Shown: positions 35,222 to 44,147 of the stretch, piece by piece
How the letters are laid out: the number at the start of each line of letters is the position of its first letter
How positions within the stretch are numbered: position 1 is the stretch's first letter
Source of the DNA: Arcicella aurantiaca
GTDB taxonomy: Bacteria; Bacteroidota; Bacteroidia; Cytophagales; Spirosomataceae
Assembly (NCBI RefSeq): GCF_003148625.1
Contig: NZ_QGGO01000001.1
Location: 248,001-312,000, forward strand
Direction: 5' to 3'
Length of the DNA: 64,000 nt
The notes under the pieces: model-generated
What the model was told of the DNA's origin: nothing
Databases searched by the model: none
What the model saw: only the letters and a program-made list of their open reading frames with translations
Made by a program: the position numbers and the translations under genes

Positions 35222-36259
35222 TTACTGTATAAATTTTCCTAAATCACAAACTAAACCAAAACTATTGAGATTTCCTGCTGAGTTATAGCCTGCGTATGAG
35301 TATGAAAAATTAATCTTCTTAGTTTTGAATAAAAAACCTATCGAAAAACCAGAAAATCCACTAATATTTTGTTGGCTAAGTTCTTTGCTACGTAGATGAT
35401 TATAGCCTACGAGAACGTTAAAGTTCTTGCTAAATAAAAGTTCAGCACCGAAGATGAAATGCCTTGCAAGGTTATCAATTGGATTTACTTTTGTTTCAAT
35501 AACATTGCCACTTAAATCTTTTTTCACAATTGATTTATCTAAATAGGTAATATCATATTTATACAAATGATGAGCCGTAATTGAAAAACGAACTGGCATA
35601 TATTGTGGCTTGAAAGAAACACCCATTTGCACATCCAAAGGTAAGTCGGGGTTATCGAAAGGGGTGAAGTTTTTAAGACGAATTCCGAAATTTTTTACAG
35701 TGATAGCATACGTTAAATCTTGTTTCGGGTGTTTGAAAACTCCTCCAAAATCTAATAAAAGTGCGGAGGCTGAATAACTTTCAATGACAGAACCAACGTA
35801 TTTTAAATTTCCTCCAAAAGTGATGTTGCCTTGCCTATGAGCGTGTGAAAGCGTGATGGCGAAATCATTTGCAGAAAATTTCCCTAAAATATTTCCTGCG
35901 GCGTCTGTCTGCTGAAAGTCTCCATAGCCTACATATTGAATACCTAAACCAAAAGTTTGCTTCTTTATTTTTGAAACATAAGTAACGGAAGAGTATTTTA
36001 TGCCTGAGAAATATGGTAAGTAATTAATAGACAAAAGATTATTTTGAGAAGAATCTAAAAGAGCTGGATTCTGTAAAAATCCATTTGGGTCATTATTAGC
36101 TTTTGAAATATTGATGCCTCCTAAACCTGAGGTAATTGGGTTTGAGGGAATATTTAAGAAGGTAAAACTGTTTGTTCCACCGATTTGTGCCTTTGTCTGA
36201 AAGGTAAGAAACAATAAATATGTAATAAAAACGCTAAAACTGATTTTTAGGGGCGACAT
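35222..36259 (-). CDS. porQ: Type IX secretion system protein PorQ
   Basis: PorQ is an outer-membrane beta-barrel of the PorV/PorQ kind, needed for type IX secretion in Bacteroidota. The 345-residue product has a signal peptide (residues 1-24, ending QTKA), the characteristic opening FTFLNIPSNPITSGLGGINI, a QNPALLD motif and many amphipathic strands to the end. I place the start at the ATG 36259 because it gives a normal signal peptide; an in-frame ATG at 36301 adds a poor N-terminus. It is alone here, the usual situation for T9SS genes, which are scattered. Confidence 0.9.
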   Translation of the reverse strand: MSPLKISFSVFITYLLFLTFQTKAQIGGTNSFTFLNIPSNPITSGLGGINISKANNDPNGFLQNPALLDSSQNNLLSINYLPYFSGIKYSSVTYVSKIKKQTFGLGIQYVGYGDFQQTDAAGNILGKFSANDFAITLSHAHRQGNITFGGNLKYVGSVIESYSASALLLDFGGVFKHPKQDLTYAITVKNFGIRLKNFTPFDNPDLPLDVQMGVSFKPQYMPVRFSITAHHLYKYDITYLDKSIVKKDLSGNVIETKVNPIDNLARHFIFGAELLFSKNFNVLVGYNHLRSKELSQQNISGFSGFSIGFLFKTKKINFSYSYAGYNSAGNLNSFGLVCDLGKFIQ

Positions 36260-36400
36260 ACTGATAATTTTTACGAATATAATTAATCCTTTGCATTTCA
36301 TAAGTAGGAAATTTGAAAGGATTAAATTCTTTAGTTTTAACGTTTTTCAAAAAAAAATAGTGTTGGTGTTTTATTGGGGCTAAGTATTTGGAATAAATAA

Positions 36401-36612
36401 ACGGAAGTATGTACTTAATGTCGCACGGGTGAGGTTTTTCGACTCAAATTTAACTTTCGACATTAAGTACACTGTTTAATAAGTTATTTCAACTTCCCGA
36501 AACAATATCCATTGCGGGTAAAAAACTTTTGGGAAGTTCCCACAATCAAAGATTTTAGGATAAAAATTATTTAGAAAACTTATTAAACAGTGTAATAAGT
36601 ATATATTTCCGT
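36401..36612. repeat. 212-bp nested inverted-repeat element
   Basis: Three pairs of arms are found: ACGGAAGTATGTACTT (36401-36416) with 36597-36612 (two mismatches); GTACTTAATGTCG (36411-36423) with 36458-36470 (perfect); and CACTGTTTAATAAGTT (36470-36485) with 36577-36592 (perfect). The innermost part holds an AACTTCCC...GGGAAGTT palindrome (36491-36538) of the 2807/30595 type. It looks like a MITE or a composite of several palindromes inside the 536-base gap between porQ and ggt. Confidence 0.75.
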
Positions 36613-36620
36613 AAATATAG

Positions 36621-36677
36621 AGGCGTATCACATACGCCCACATCTCGACCTTTTGGGCTTAGGCGATACGCCCCTAC
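36621..36677. repeat. GGCGTATC palindrome pair
   Basis: AGGCGTATCACATACGCCC and, inverted, GGGCTTAGGCGATACGCCCC stand 20 bases apart. Each is palindromic and the two are inverse copies of one another. This is a third palindrome type in the same gap. Confidence 0.7.
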
Positions 36678-36741
36678 GTCATGATGACAATATTTATATT
36701 ATCAATGAATTTGTTCTTCTTAACTTAATGAGTCTGGATGC

Positions 36742-36749
36742 TAATTTTG
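36742..36749 (+). promoter_or_regulatory. Possible -7 box for ggt
   Basis: TAATTTTG matches TAnnTTTG 46 bases before the start of ggt. A TTTG at 36710-36713 is too far (28 bases) to be an ideal -33 box. Confidence 0.4.
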
Positions 36750-36795
36750 TACAGAACTAATAATTTTCGTATCTTCAAAAGAAAAACTTCATCAA

Positions 36796-38604
36796 ATGAA
36801 AATACAAATATCAAAAAATGCTTTACTTTCCGTCGTTGGAACTTGTTTTATTATCGTTTCTTGCAAAACAGTACAACCTACAAGTCAAACAAATTCTTCT
36901 CAAAAACCTTCTGAGAATCTTGGTTTTTATCAGTTTTCCAATGAAGACGCTAATGCGTCGCCTTTTGTGGCAAAAAAAGCCTCTGTTTATGGTAAAAACG
37001 GCATGATTGCCGCAACACATCCTGCTGCTTCGCAAGTTGGAGTGGATATTTTGAAAATGGGTGGAAATGCCATTGATGCAGCCGTAGCAACACAATTTGC
37101 TTTGGCAGTTGTACATCCAGCCGCAGGAAATATCGGAGGCGGAGGCTTTTTGGTTTATCGTGATAAAAAAGGAAAATCATATACATTAGACTATCGTGAA
37201 AAAGCACCAGAAAAGGCAAGTCGTGATATGTATTTAGATGAAAATAAGAATGTAAAAGCTGGACAGCCAAGTTGGTACGGACACACAGCAAGCGGTACAC
37301 CGGGGTCAGTTGATGGCTTAGAACAAGCTCATAAACGTTTTGGAAAATTAACTTGGCAACAAATTTTACAACCCGCTATTGATTTGGCTGAAAATGGGGT
37401 AAAATTAACCATGCGTGAAGCCAGAGGATTGAACAGAACAAAAGTTGAGTTTCTCAAATATAATCCAACCAAAAAATATTTCATGAAACCCGACACAACC
37501 GACTGGAAGGAAGGTGAGTTGTTGATTCAGAAGGATTTAGCAAAAGCACTCAGACGAATTCAAGAACAAGGAAGAAAGGGCTTTTATGAGGGTGAAACAG
37601 CTCAATTACTATTAGCTGAAATGAAACGTGGCGGAGGAATTATCACTCAAAAAGATTTAGATAATTATAAAGCTACTTGGCGTGAACCGATTGTTGAGAA
37701 TTATAAGAATATGAAAATAATCTCAATGCCACCACCATCAAGCGGAGGTATTGCCTTAGCTCAACTTTTGAAATATGTTGAACCTTATCCTTTACAACGT
37801 TGGGGCTGGCATACAGATTCTACCACGCAAGTAATGATTGAAGCTGAACGCCGTGTTTTTGCTGACCGTGCCACATGGTTGGGCGACCCCGATTTTGTGA
37901 AAGTGCCTCAAAAAGAATTACTTGAAACAAATTACTTGAAAAAACGTTGGGAAGATTTTCAATTTGACCAAGCAACTGATAGCAAGAAAGTGAAAGCAGG
38001 TACAATTGCAGGTTATGAAAGCGTAGAAACTACGCACTCATCTTTTGTGGATAAAGAAGGCAATGCCGTTTCTATTACCACAACTCTAAATAATTCTTAT
38101 GGAAGTAAAGTTGTGGTTGATGGTGCAGGTTTTTTAATGAACGACGAAATGGATGATTTTTCAATAAAACCCGGTGTGCCAAACTCCTACGGATTGATTG
38201 GAAATGAAGCAAATGCTATTGTTCCTAATAAAAGAATGTTGTCGTCGATGACGCCAACAATTGTTGAAGAAAATGGTAAATTGAAAATGGTTTTAGGTAC
38301 TCCGGGTGGTTCAACCATTATTACATCAGTTTTTCAGGTTTTTCTAAATGTTGCCGAACACGGAATGACAATGCAACAAGCCGTTGATGCTTTGCGTTTT
38401 CACCACCAATGGTTGCCCGACCGCACGACTTTTGAAGAAGGAGGATTTACTGAACAAACCTTAAAAAGAATGCGTGAAAAAGGGTATAAGATTGATTCTC
38501 AGAAAAATACAATTGGTAGAATGGACTGTATTTTAGTTTTGCCAGACGGTACGTATGAAGGCGGAGCAGATGTCCGTGCAGATGATACTGCGGTGGGGTA
38601 TTAG
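36796..38604 (+). CDS. ggt: Gamma-glutamyltransferase, lipoprotein
   Basis: GGT cleaves gamma-glutamyl bonds of glutathione and related compounds outside the cytoplasm. The 602-residue proenzyme carries a lipobox (FIIVSC, Cys at about residue 23), so it is anchored to a membrane rather than freely secreted. The large-subunit part holds HPAAGNIGGGGFLVYR. The autoprocessing site is the second Thr of VETTHSSFVD, which becomes the N-terminal nucleophile of the small subunit, and the oxyanion loop is LGTPGGSTI. The gene is monocistronic. Its TAG stop is the start of a heptamer repeat array. Confidence 0.96.
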   Translation: MKIQISKNALLSVVGTCFIIVSCKTVQPTSQTNSSQKPSENLGFYQFSNEDANASPFVAKKASVYGKNGMIAATHPAASQVGVDILKMGGNAIDAAVATQFALAVVHPAAGNIGGGGFLVYRDKKGKSYTLDYREKAPEKASRDMYLDENKNVKAGQPSWYGHTASGTPGSVDGLEQAHKRFGKLTWQQILQPAIDLAENGVKLTMREARGLNRTKVEFLKYNPTKKYFMKPDTTDWKEGELLIQKDLAKALRRIQEQGRKGFYEGETAQLLLAEMKRGGGIITQKDLDNYKATWREPIVENYKNMKIISMPPPSSGGIALAQLLKYVEPYPLQRWGWHTDSTTQVMIEAERRVFADRATWLGDPDFVKVPQKELLETNYLKKRWEDFQFDQATDSKKVKAGTIAGYESVETTHSSFVDKEGNAVSITTTLNNSYGSKVVVDGAGFLMNDEMDDFSIKPGVPNSYGLIGNEANAIVPNKRMLSSMTPTIVEENGKLKMVLGTPGGSTIITSVFQVFLNVAEHGMTMQQAVDALRFHHQWLPDRTTFEEGGFTEQTLKRMREKGYKIDSQKNTIGRMDCILVLPDGTYEGGADVRADDTAVGY

Positions 38605-38686
38605 GAGTTAAAAGTTAAAAATTAAGAGTTAAAAGTTATGGCGTGAGTTGAGTCACCTTTAAACTTTAACCTTTAACTCTTCCCTT
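38602..38686. repeat. Stop-to-stop heptamer inverted repeat (AGTTAAA type)
   Basis: From the ggt stop, units such as AGTTAAA and AATTAAG repeat with period seven to about 38637. Inverse units such as CTTTAAC fill 38656-38684, up to the stop codon of the GNAT gene (38685-38687). Confidence 0.75.
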
Positions 38687-39191
38687 AAACTATTTTATCC
38701 AAAACAATAAACTCTAAAGGTTGTTTAGGAATTCCAAAATTAGGGTCATTCATTGGAAAAGGTTTAGTTTCTCCAGTTTTTACATAGCCATGTCTTTCAT
38801 ACCAAGCAATCAATTCTGCACGAATTGAAATGACAGTCATAACAATTTTCTCTATTTGATTTTCAGTAGCAAACACCTCTGCCGCAGCCAAAAATTCCTT
38901 TCCGATACCTTTGCCTTGTAAATCAGGAGATACCGTCAACATTCCTAAATAAAGAGAATTCCCTTGCTTTTCAAGCATCATACAGCCCAAAACCTCATTA
39001 TTTTCAGTGTATTTTAAAATGGTGGTATCGGGCTTATTTATTAGCTCATTGATACCCTCTTCATTTGTTCTTATTCCTCCTAATAAATCAGCTTCAGATG
39101 TCCATCCTTTTTTTGAGGATTCTCCTCTGTATGCCGAATTTACTAATTTGTTTAATGCAGTAACATCTTCTAATTGGGCTTTAGTAATCAT
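38685..39191 (-). CDS. GNAT family N-acetyltransferase
   Basis: This 168-residue cytoplasmic protein has the GNAT fold. The acetyl-CoA binding motif A is seen in LTVSPDLQGKGIGKEFLAAA, with the Q/RxxGxG signature as QGKGIG, and the closing motif B in RAELIAWYERHGYVKTGE. The N-terminus (ITKAQLEDVTALNKLVNSAY) is a typical acceptor-site helix. The substrate cannot be told from sequence. The ATG at 39191 is the start. It converges with ggt across a repeat-filled gap and does not form an operon with the following gene. Confidence 0.9.
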   Translation of the reverse strand: MITKAQLEDVTALNKLVNSAYRGESSKKGWTSEADLLGGIRTNEEGINELINKPDTTILKYTENNEVLGCMMLEKQGNSLYLGMLTVSPDLQGKGIGKEFLAAAEVFATENQIEKIVMTVISIRAELIAWYERHGYVKTGETKPFPMNDPNFGIPKQPLEFIVLDKIV

Positions 39192-39271
39192 TTGTTATTG
39201 ACGATTGGTTTAATTTGTGACTGATTTTTTCATCTTAAAATTAGATGAATGTATTGAATTTTATGTTTCTA

Positions 39272-40474
39272 CTAACGAATTATCTTCTTGAATTCTTCAG
39301 TTGGTTTTACGTAATTGAAGTTTCCCCAAAAGCTTTCTTCATACTTTTTTCCACCGCTCGGAAAATTAGTATCTTCCAAAATCTCAGTATCTTTTATCGT
39401 TATACCCATCCTTGTATTGGCTTCAGTAGCAGTGAAAGACAAGTGCAAAGAAGCAGGAAATTTAACTTTGTTTTGAGTAATTTCAGCCTCTATTTTAAAG
39501 GTAGAATGATGTAAATAATAGTTGTTTAAAGCTGCATGATAAGATTGAGCAATTTTAAACGATTTAACTTTAGCATCTCTATTACCTCCGAAAGAAGAAC
39601 CACCCATAATATCTTTCAAACCTTCAGCCGTAAATTCGTATTGATAACCTAAAATCCCCATTGTGAGCGTATCAATCTGGATTTTGCCAATTTTTCCACC
39701 TTTTACTTTTTTGTCGATAGGAGAGAAGGCAATATTAAAAACGGGCATCCCGTCGTATTCTTCAAGTTCTGATTCTACCTGAAACTTATAATTTTTCAAG
39801 TTTTGTTTTTCTAAAAAATCGGGAATTTTAGTTTCAATAGTTCGAGTGACCAAATCTGCCCCGTTACTAAATTCTAAATTTCCCCATTCGTCTTTGCGTT
39901 CATTTTTTTCATAGCTTCTGCCTTTCAGTAGTTTTGAAACTTCCCCTAAATTGCCTTTTTCTGGAAATGGATATTTTTCAGTTTTTAAAACTCCCTCAGC
40001 TATTTTGACATGAGTAGAATCCCAAAAGAGATTTTCTTGATAAAAACCATACATAAAATAAGGATTGTTATTATAGTTTTTTTCTAATCGAGCAATGGCA
40101 TAATCAATCGTTTTTCTACCATCAGCAGTCTCAAATGATTTTTTACTAACAGCTTGTAATTCAATAATTAACGAGTCTTTTTTGTCTTTATATTCTGCTA
40201 AATTTTTTCTAATGTCTTTGAAATTAATTTTGGTAATCATTAAGCTTCCAGTTGCTTGTAATAAAATAGGATATTTTAAGATAAATTCACCAGCATCATT
40301 GGTTACAACGCCAATGCTTGAGGTACTTGCTCCTTTTGCGGGGATGCCTACATATACACCTGCAATGGGTTCTTTGGTATTATTATCAATGATTTTGCCA
40401 GAAATAAATGTGAAGTTTTGGGAAAATAATGGTTTTCCCAAGAGCAAAAAAAGAAAAAGAAATAGCTTTCTCAC
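39272..40474 (-). CDS. Carboxypeptidase-regulatory-like domain envelope protein
   Basis: This 400-residue protein has a signal peptide (residues 1-18, ending LFSQ) and a carboxypeptidase-like regulatory domain (about residues 20-110) seen in FISGKIIDNNTKEPIAGVYVGI and NDAGEFILKYP. The rest, about 290 residues, is beta-rich and matches a group of Bacteroidota surface or periplasmic proteins without known function. It lacks the plug and barrel of a TonB receptor, so it is not a SusC protein. It is transcribed alone; TAATTTTG (40571-40578, minus strand) could be its -7 box. The role is unknown. Confidence 0.8.
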   Translation of the reverse strand: MRKLFLFLFLLLGKPLFSQNFTFISGKIIDNNTKEPIAGVYVGIPAKGASTSSIGVVTNDAGEFILKYPILLQATGSLMITKINFKDIRKNLAEYKDKKDSLIIELQAVSKKSFETADGRKTIDYAIARLEKNYNNNPYFMYGFYQENLFWDSTHVKIAEGVLKTEKYPFPEKGNLGEVSKLLKGRSYEKNERKDEWGNLEFSNGADLVTRTIETKIPDFLEKQNLKNYKFQVESELEEYDGMPVFNIAFSPIDKKVKGGKIGKIQIDTLTMGILGYQYEFTAEGLKDIMGGSSFGGNRDAKVKSFKIAQSYHAALNNYYLHHSTFKIEAEITQNKVKFPASLHLSFTATEANTRMGITIKDTEILEDTNFPSGGKKYEESFWGNFNYVKPTEEFKKIIR

Positions 40475-40829
40475 GATGTGTTTAATTTTATGGTGGAATG
40501 GTTAGGAAAGAGAATTTTATGAAGCAAGAATGAAGGCTTACACCAACATAAATTATTCTACTTTATCTAACAAAATTAAATATAAAACCTCATCTAACCC
40601 GTTTTTTAAGACTAAAACAATATTTTTTGAATAATAACCAAGAATTTTCTTTGCAATTTCAGTTACTATTCAAATATTTACGGTCACAAGTTGAGAAAAT
40701 TGTATTTATTGCAATTAAAATGAAAATTTTGGAAGGAAAACTACTTTCAATATAATCATGGAGCAATTATATAAAGTACAGTTTGACGGCTTTTTCAAAT
40801 TTACATAATTATTAAATTTACCAGAAATC
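40475..40829. other. Divergent intergenic region, promoters only
   Basis: This 355-base AT-rich gap between divergent genes has no repeat element and no small frame that I can support. A minus-strand -7 box candidate is at 40571-40578. For the plus-strand gene a TTTG at about 40788 lies in the right area but no -7 box is clear. Confidence 0.45.
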
Positions 40830-41432
40830 ATGAAAAAAATCTTTGCATTAGCCATTTTACTTTGTGGCTTATTTGTTGTAAGTCCTTCAGTAAAGGCACA
40901 AGATGACACTAAAGCAAAAAAAGAAAAGAAAGAGAAAAAAGAAAAGAAAGCAGATAAAAAAGACGATGCCGACAAAGCTGCTAAGGAAGCTGAGAAAGCC
41001 GCTAAAAAAGCAGAAAAAGATGCTAAGAAAAAAGCAAAAGATGATGCCAAAGATGCTAAAGTAGAAAAAGAAGCTAAAGCTGATAAAAAAGAGAAAAAAG
41101 AAAAGAAAGCTGACGAACCAAAAGCGGACAAAAAAGAGAAAAAGTCTAAAGAAGAAAAAGACGCTGATAAAGCTGAGAAAAAAGAAAAGAAAGAGAAAGT
41201 TGAGAAGGTAGAAAAAGTAGATTCAAAGAAAGTAGCTGATAAAAACCCAACGGTAAAACCTGAGCCTAAAACAGTTAAGAAAGCTGATAAAGCAACTGAA
41301 AAAGCTGCTGCTGGTGATGACAAAATTGTTGGAAAAGACGATAAAGGTCGTACAATTTTTGAAGGTCCACGTGGAGGTCGTTACTATATCAACTCAAATG
41401 GTAACAAATCTTATATCAAGAAAGATAATTAG
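40830..41432 (+). CDS. Lys/Ala/Glu-rich exported protein with PBCV-type basic adaptor tail
   Basis: This 200-residue protein starts with a signal peptide (residues 1-24, ending SVKAQ). Residues 28-160 are almost entirely Lys, Ala, Glu and Asp in KKEKKEKK-like runs, which should be a highly charged helix or disordered stretch. The last 30 residues are different: GRTIFEGPRGGRYYINSNG followed by NKSYI fits the PBCV-specific basic adaptor domain, known as a C-terminal tag on chlorella-virus proteins and on some bacterial proteins. It may bind nucleic acid or an envelope polymer. The long frame on the opposite strand (40715-41323) is an artefact of the codon bias. Confidence 0.8.
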   Translation: MKKIFALAILLCGLFVVSPSVKAQDDTKAKKEKKEKKEKKADKKDDADKAAKEAEKAAKKAEKDAKKKAKDDAKDAKVEKEAKADKKEKKEKKADEPKADKKEKKSKEEKDADKAEKKEKKEKVEKVEKVDSKKVADKNPTVKPEPKTVKKADKATEKAAAGDDKIVGKDDKGRTIFEGPRGGRYYINSNGNKSYIKKDN

Positions 41433-41447
41433 TCATTTATCAGAGAT

Positions 41448-41483
41448 AAAAAAGGTAGTCAAATCAATTTGACTACCTTTTTT
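41448..41483. terminator. Bidirectional terminator between the Lys-rich gene and the peptide transporter
   Basis: Seventeen-base arms, starting AAAAAAGGTAGTCAAAT at 41448-41464 and ending at 41467-41483, pair perfectly around a tight loop. A/T runs on both sides make it a terminator for both convergent genes. Confidence 0.88.
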
Positions 41484-41516
41484 AATGGGTTAGAATTAAC
41501 AACCAATCTCAGTTCA

Positions 41517-42866
41517 CTAATCTTCACCAACGTATCTTTTTTCCTTAATGAATTTTGAAACTAAGATGAAGATAATTAATTCAATAGCCATTAATTTTAC
41601 GAAAAACCAATAATAACTTGCCCCCGTATATTGTGCAAAATAACCACCCTTAGATATACTTTCATTCATTAAAGCTACTAAGAAATTACCCAAAGCAACG
41701 GTCAATAAACCAATTGCTCCCATAATACTTTTCATGAATTTTGGTGAATTAGTATAAGCATATTCCAGACAAGTTACCCAAACTAAAATCTCTCCCCATG
41801 CTAATATTAAATATCCTAAAATTTGATTCCAAACCGAAGGATGTCCTCCCGCATCTATTTTATCTTGAATTTGAGCAATAATCACAAATGATAATCCTGT
41901 TAGGGCTAAACCTACGCCTATTTTACGTAGTGGAGTTACTTTTACGCCTAATTTTTCAAGATTAGGATAAATAACATAAGTAAAAACTGGAAGAAACGAA
42001 ACTAAAAAAACAGGATTTGCTAATTGAACTTGCCCTGATAAAATAGTATGCCCTTTCCATAACTCTAAATCTAATTTACCAGCTTGGAGAATCCACTCTG
42101 AAAGATTTTGGTCCCACATTGCCCAAAATAATGGAATAAAAGCAAATACGAGTAAAACTCTACCTGTTGCTGAAAACCCTTCTTTTAATTTTGCAAAATC
42201 AGGTTTAAAACCTGTTGGTGGAACAATAACGTATTTTTTTCTTCCTAACCAAAAAATAAGAGTTGCCAATGCCATTAAAATTCCGGGAACACCAAAGGCA
42301 ACTGATGCACCATAATTTTTGTATAATTCTGGAATAAAATAATTAGATAAAACAGAACCAGAGTTGATTGCGAAATAAAACCAACCATAAACTTTTGACA
42401 TTAAATGCTCATTAGATTTGTCAAATTGGTCGCCCACATTGGCAGATACGCATGACTTTATTCCTCCCGCACCAACTGCAATAAGTGTTAAGCCATATCC
42501 AAACCATTGTAAATCAGTATCATAAAGAGCTAAAAATAAATGCCCAATGCAATAAATAATAGAAACGTATAAAATCACTTTGTATTTACCGAAAAACCAA
42601 TCCGCTAATGCAGCACCAATCATTGGAGTAGCGTATGCCAAAGCTACAAAAATATGTACTTGTGCGTTTGATTTTGCTTCGGCAACTGTTTGAAGTGCAG
42701 GATTGCCTGTGGGATTAAAGAATTGAGCAACTAAGAATATTGGTAAAATAGCCCTCATGCCATAAAAGCTAAATCGTTCGGCGGCTTCGTTACCAATAAT
42801 GTACGGAATGGCCGCAGGGTACTTATCGGATTTAATTACTTCTGTTTCAGTGGATGTTGATGACAT
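41517..42866 (-). CDS. POT/PTR family peptide MFS transporter
   Basis: This 449-residue inner-membrane protein is a proton-coupled oligopeptide transporter with about 12 hydrophobic segments. The PTR2 signature is present as ERFSFYGMRAILPIFL in the first helix, the second signature as WFYFAINSGSVLSNYF. The family ExxER-type motif appears as NEAAERFSFYG. It is somewhat shorter than E. coli DtpA (500 residues), mainly in loops. It imports di- or tripeptides, probably as a nutrient route. The start is the ATG at 42866. It converges with the Lys-rich gene and shares its terminator. Confidence 0.93.
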   Translation of the reverse strand: MSSTSTETEVIKSDKYPAAIPYIIGNEAAERFSFYGMRAILPIFLVAQFFNPTGNPALQTVAEAKSNAQVHIFVALAYATPMIGAALADWFFGKYKVILYVSIIYCIGHLFLALYDTDLQWFGYGLTLIAVGAGGIKSCVSANVGDQFDKSNEHLMSKVYGWFYFAINSGSVLSNYFIPELYKNYGASVAFGVPGILMALATLIFWLGRKKYVIVPPTGFKPDFAKLKEGFSATGRVLLVFAFIPLFWAMWDQNLSEWILQAGKLDLELWKGHTILSGQVQLANPVFLVSFLPVFTYVIYPNLEKLGVKVTPLRKIGVGLALTGLSFVIIAQIQDKIDAGGHPSVWNQILGYLILAWGEILVWVTCLEYAYTNSPKFMKSIMGAIGLLTVALGNFLVALMNESISKGGYFAQYTGASYYWFFVKLMAIELIIFILVSKFIKEKRYVGED

Positions 42867-43233
42867 ATAGTTTTATGTTAAGAAATGTAATGATTTAAGA
42901 AAAGATTAATTGTAATACATTTTAAAATCATGCTAATTTACATTGAATGAGGCGTTCAAGCAATTCTTGTCATTAGAGAAAGTTCATATTTATGGAGAGA
43001 ATTTTGTATTATTTAAGGAATTTCTCCCTTTTTATTTATTTAACATTGTCTTAATCTCATTTTATAAAATTATGTTCTTAGCCAATTAAACCTCAATTTT
43101 TCAGTAAATTAGCATTAAATACAAACGAAAAAATGATAAAAAAGCCTTTTCGTGAAACATTTTGTGGAACACATCTTTGTAAATATGGATGGAAAGACGG
43201 ATATTTGAAGTCGAGAATCAGAAAAAACTTAAA
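42867..43233. other. Promoter region of parA with a parS-like half site
   Basis: This 367-base divergent gap is AT-rich and has no repeat element. At 43144-43159 the 16-mer GCCTTTTCGTGAAACA matches the parS consensus at 11 positions, with its right half CGTGAAACA perfect. CATCTTTG at 43172-43179 is a near match to the -7 box. The site could let ParB regulate its own operon (inference). Confidence 0.45.
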
Positions 43234-44013
43234 ATGGGTAAAATAATTGCCATAGCCAACCAAAAAGGCGGTGTAGGAAAAACCACAACTACCATTAATT
43301 TAGCGGCAAGTTTGGCTGCATTAGAGTTCAGAACACTCATTGTAGATGCTGACCCGCAAGCCAACTCTACTTCGGGGTTGGGGTATAATCCCAAAGAAAT
43401 TGAGAATTCGATTTACGAATGTATGGTTGATGGTGTTTTGGCTCAGGATATTATCATTGCCACTGACCTGCCTTATTTACACATCATTCCTTCGCACATT
43501 GACTTAGTTGGAGCTGAAATCGAAATGATTAATCTTCGTGACCGTGAGCAAAAAATGAAAGAATCGTTAGAGCCAATTTCTGCGAATTACGATTTTATCA
43601 TCATCGACTGTTCTCCATCATTAGGTTTAATTACCATTAATGCCCTTACTGCGGCAGACTCAGTGATTATTCCAGTACAATGTGAATATTTTGCTCTTGA
43701 AGGTCTCGGAAAATTATTGAACACCGTAAAAATTATCCAGTCTCGTTTGAATACCAATCTTGCGATTGAAGGTATTCTTTTGACTATGTATGATTTACGT
43801 GTTCGCCTCTCTAATCAAGTTGTGGCAGAAGTAACAGCTCACTTTCATAACATGGTTTTCAATACTATTATTCCTCGAAATATTCGCCTTTCTGAATCTC
43901 CAAGTTTTGGTGTACCTGCCATTGCTCATGATTCTGAAAGTAAAGGAGCAATTAGTTATCTTAATCTCGCTCGTGAGGTTTTGGCAAAAAATGGATACGT
44001 TACACAAGAATAG
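43234..44013 (+). CDS. parA: Chromosome partitioning ATPase ParA (Soj)
   Basis: ParA is the ATPase that moves ParB-parS complexes during chromosome segregation. The 259-residue product has the deviant Walker A motif KGGVGKTTTTINLA, Walker A' LIVDADPQANSTSGLG and Walker B IIIDCSPSLGLITINAL. The start is the ATG at 43234 (MGKIIAIANQ); an ATG at 43189 is in frame but adds 15 unconserved residues. It is followed by parB after a repeat-filled gap. Its TAG stop is the first triplet of a heptamer array. The absence of a long N-terminal domain marks it as chromosomal, not plasmid type Ia. Confidence 0.96.
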   Translation: MGKIIAIANQKGGVGKTTTTINLAASLAALEFRTLIVDADPQANSTSGLGYNPKEIENSIYECMVDGVLAQDIIIATDLPYLHIIPSHIDLVGAEIEMINLRDREQKMKESLEPISANYDFIIIDCSPSLGLITINALTAADSVIIPVQCEYFALEGLGKLLNTVKIIQSRLNTNLAIEGILLTMYDLRVRLSNQVVAEVTAHFHNMVFNTIIPRNIRLSESPSFGVPAIAHDSESKGAISYLNLAREVLAKNGYVTQE

Positions 44014-44138
44014 AGGTTAGGTGTTAGGGATTAGGTAGTAGTTATGAGGTATGAGGTATGAGGTATTTTTGTACCTTTTATGTTACACCTTTTATCCAAT
44101 GCTTAAACCTTATACCTCATACCTTCGACCTCATAACT
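44011..44138. repeat. Heptamer arrays and inverted repeat between parA and parB
   Basis: Beginning with the parA TAG, units such as TAGAGGT and TAGGTGT repeat every seven bases to about 44037. Then comes ATGAGGT in three exact copies (44045-44065), whose inverse lies at 44111-44138. It separates two codirectional genes of one operon. Confidence 0.78.
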
Positions 44139-44147
44139 AAAAAAATA

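Noticed and set aside
39245-39514. An 89-codon plus-strand frame between the GNAT gene and the regulatory-domain gene
   Set aside because: Most of it is antisense to the 3' part of the gene at 39272-40474 and it has no similarity.
40715-41323. A 202-codon minus-strand frame rich in Ser and Phe
   Set aside because: It is the complement of the Lys/Glu-rich repeats in the gene at 40830-41432; AAA/AAG-rich codons give TTT/CTT on the other strand without stops. The plus-strand frame has a signal peptide, a conserved tail and a terminator.
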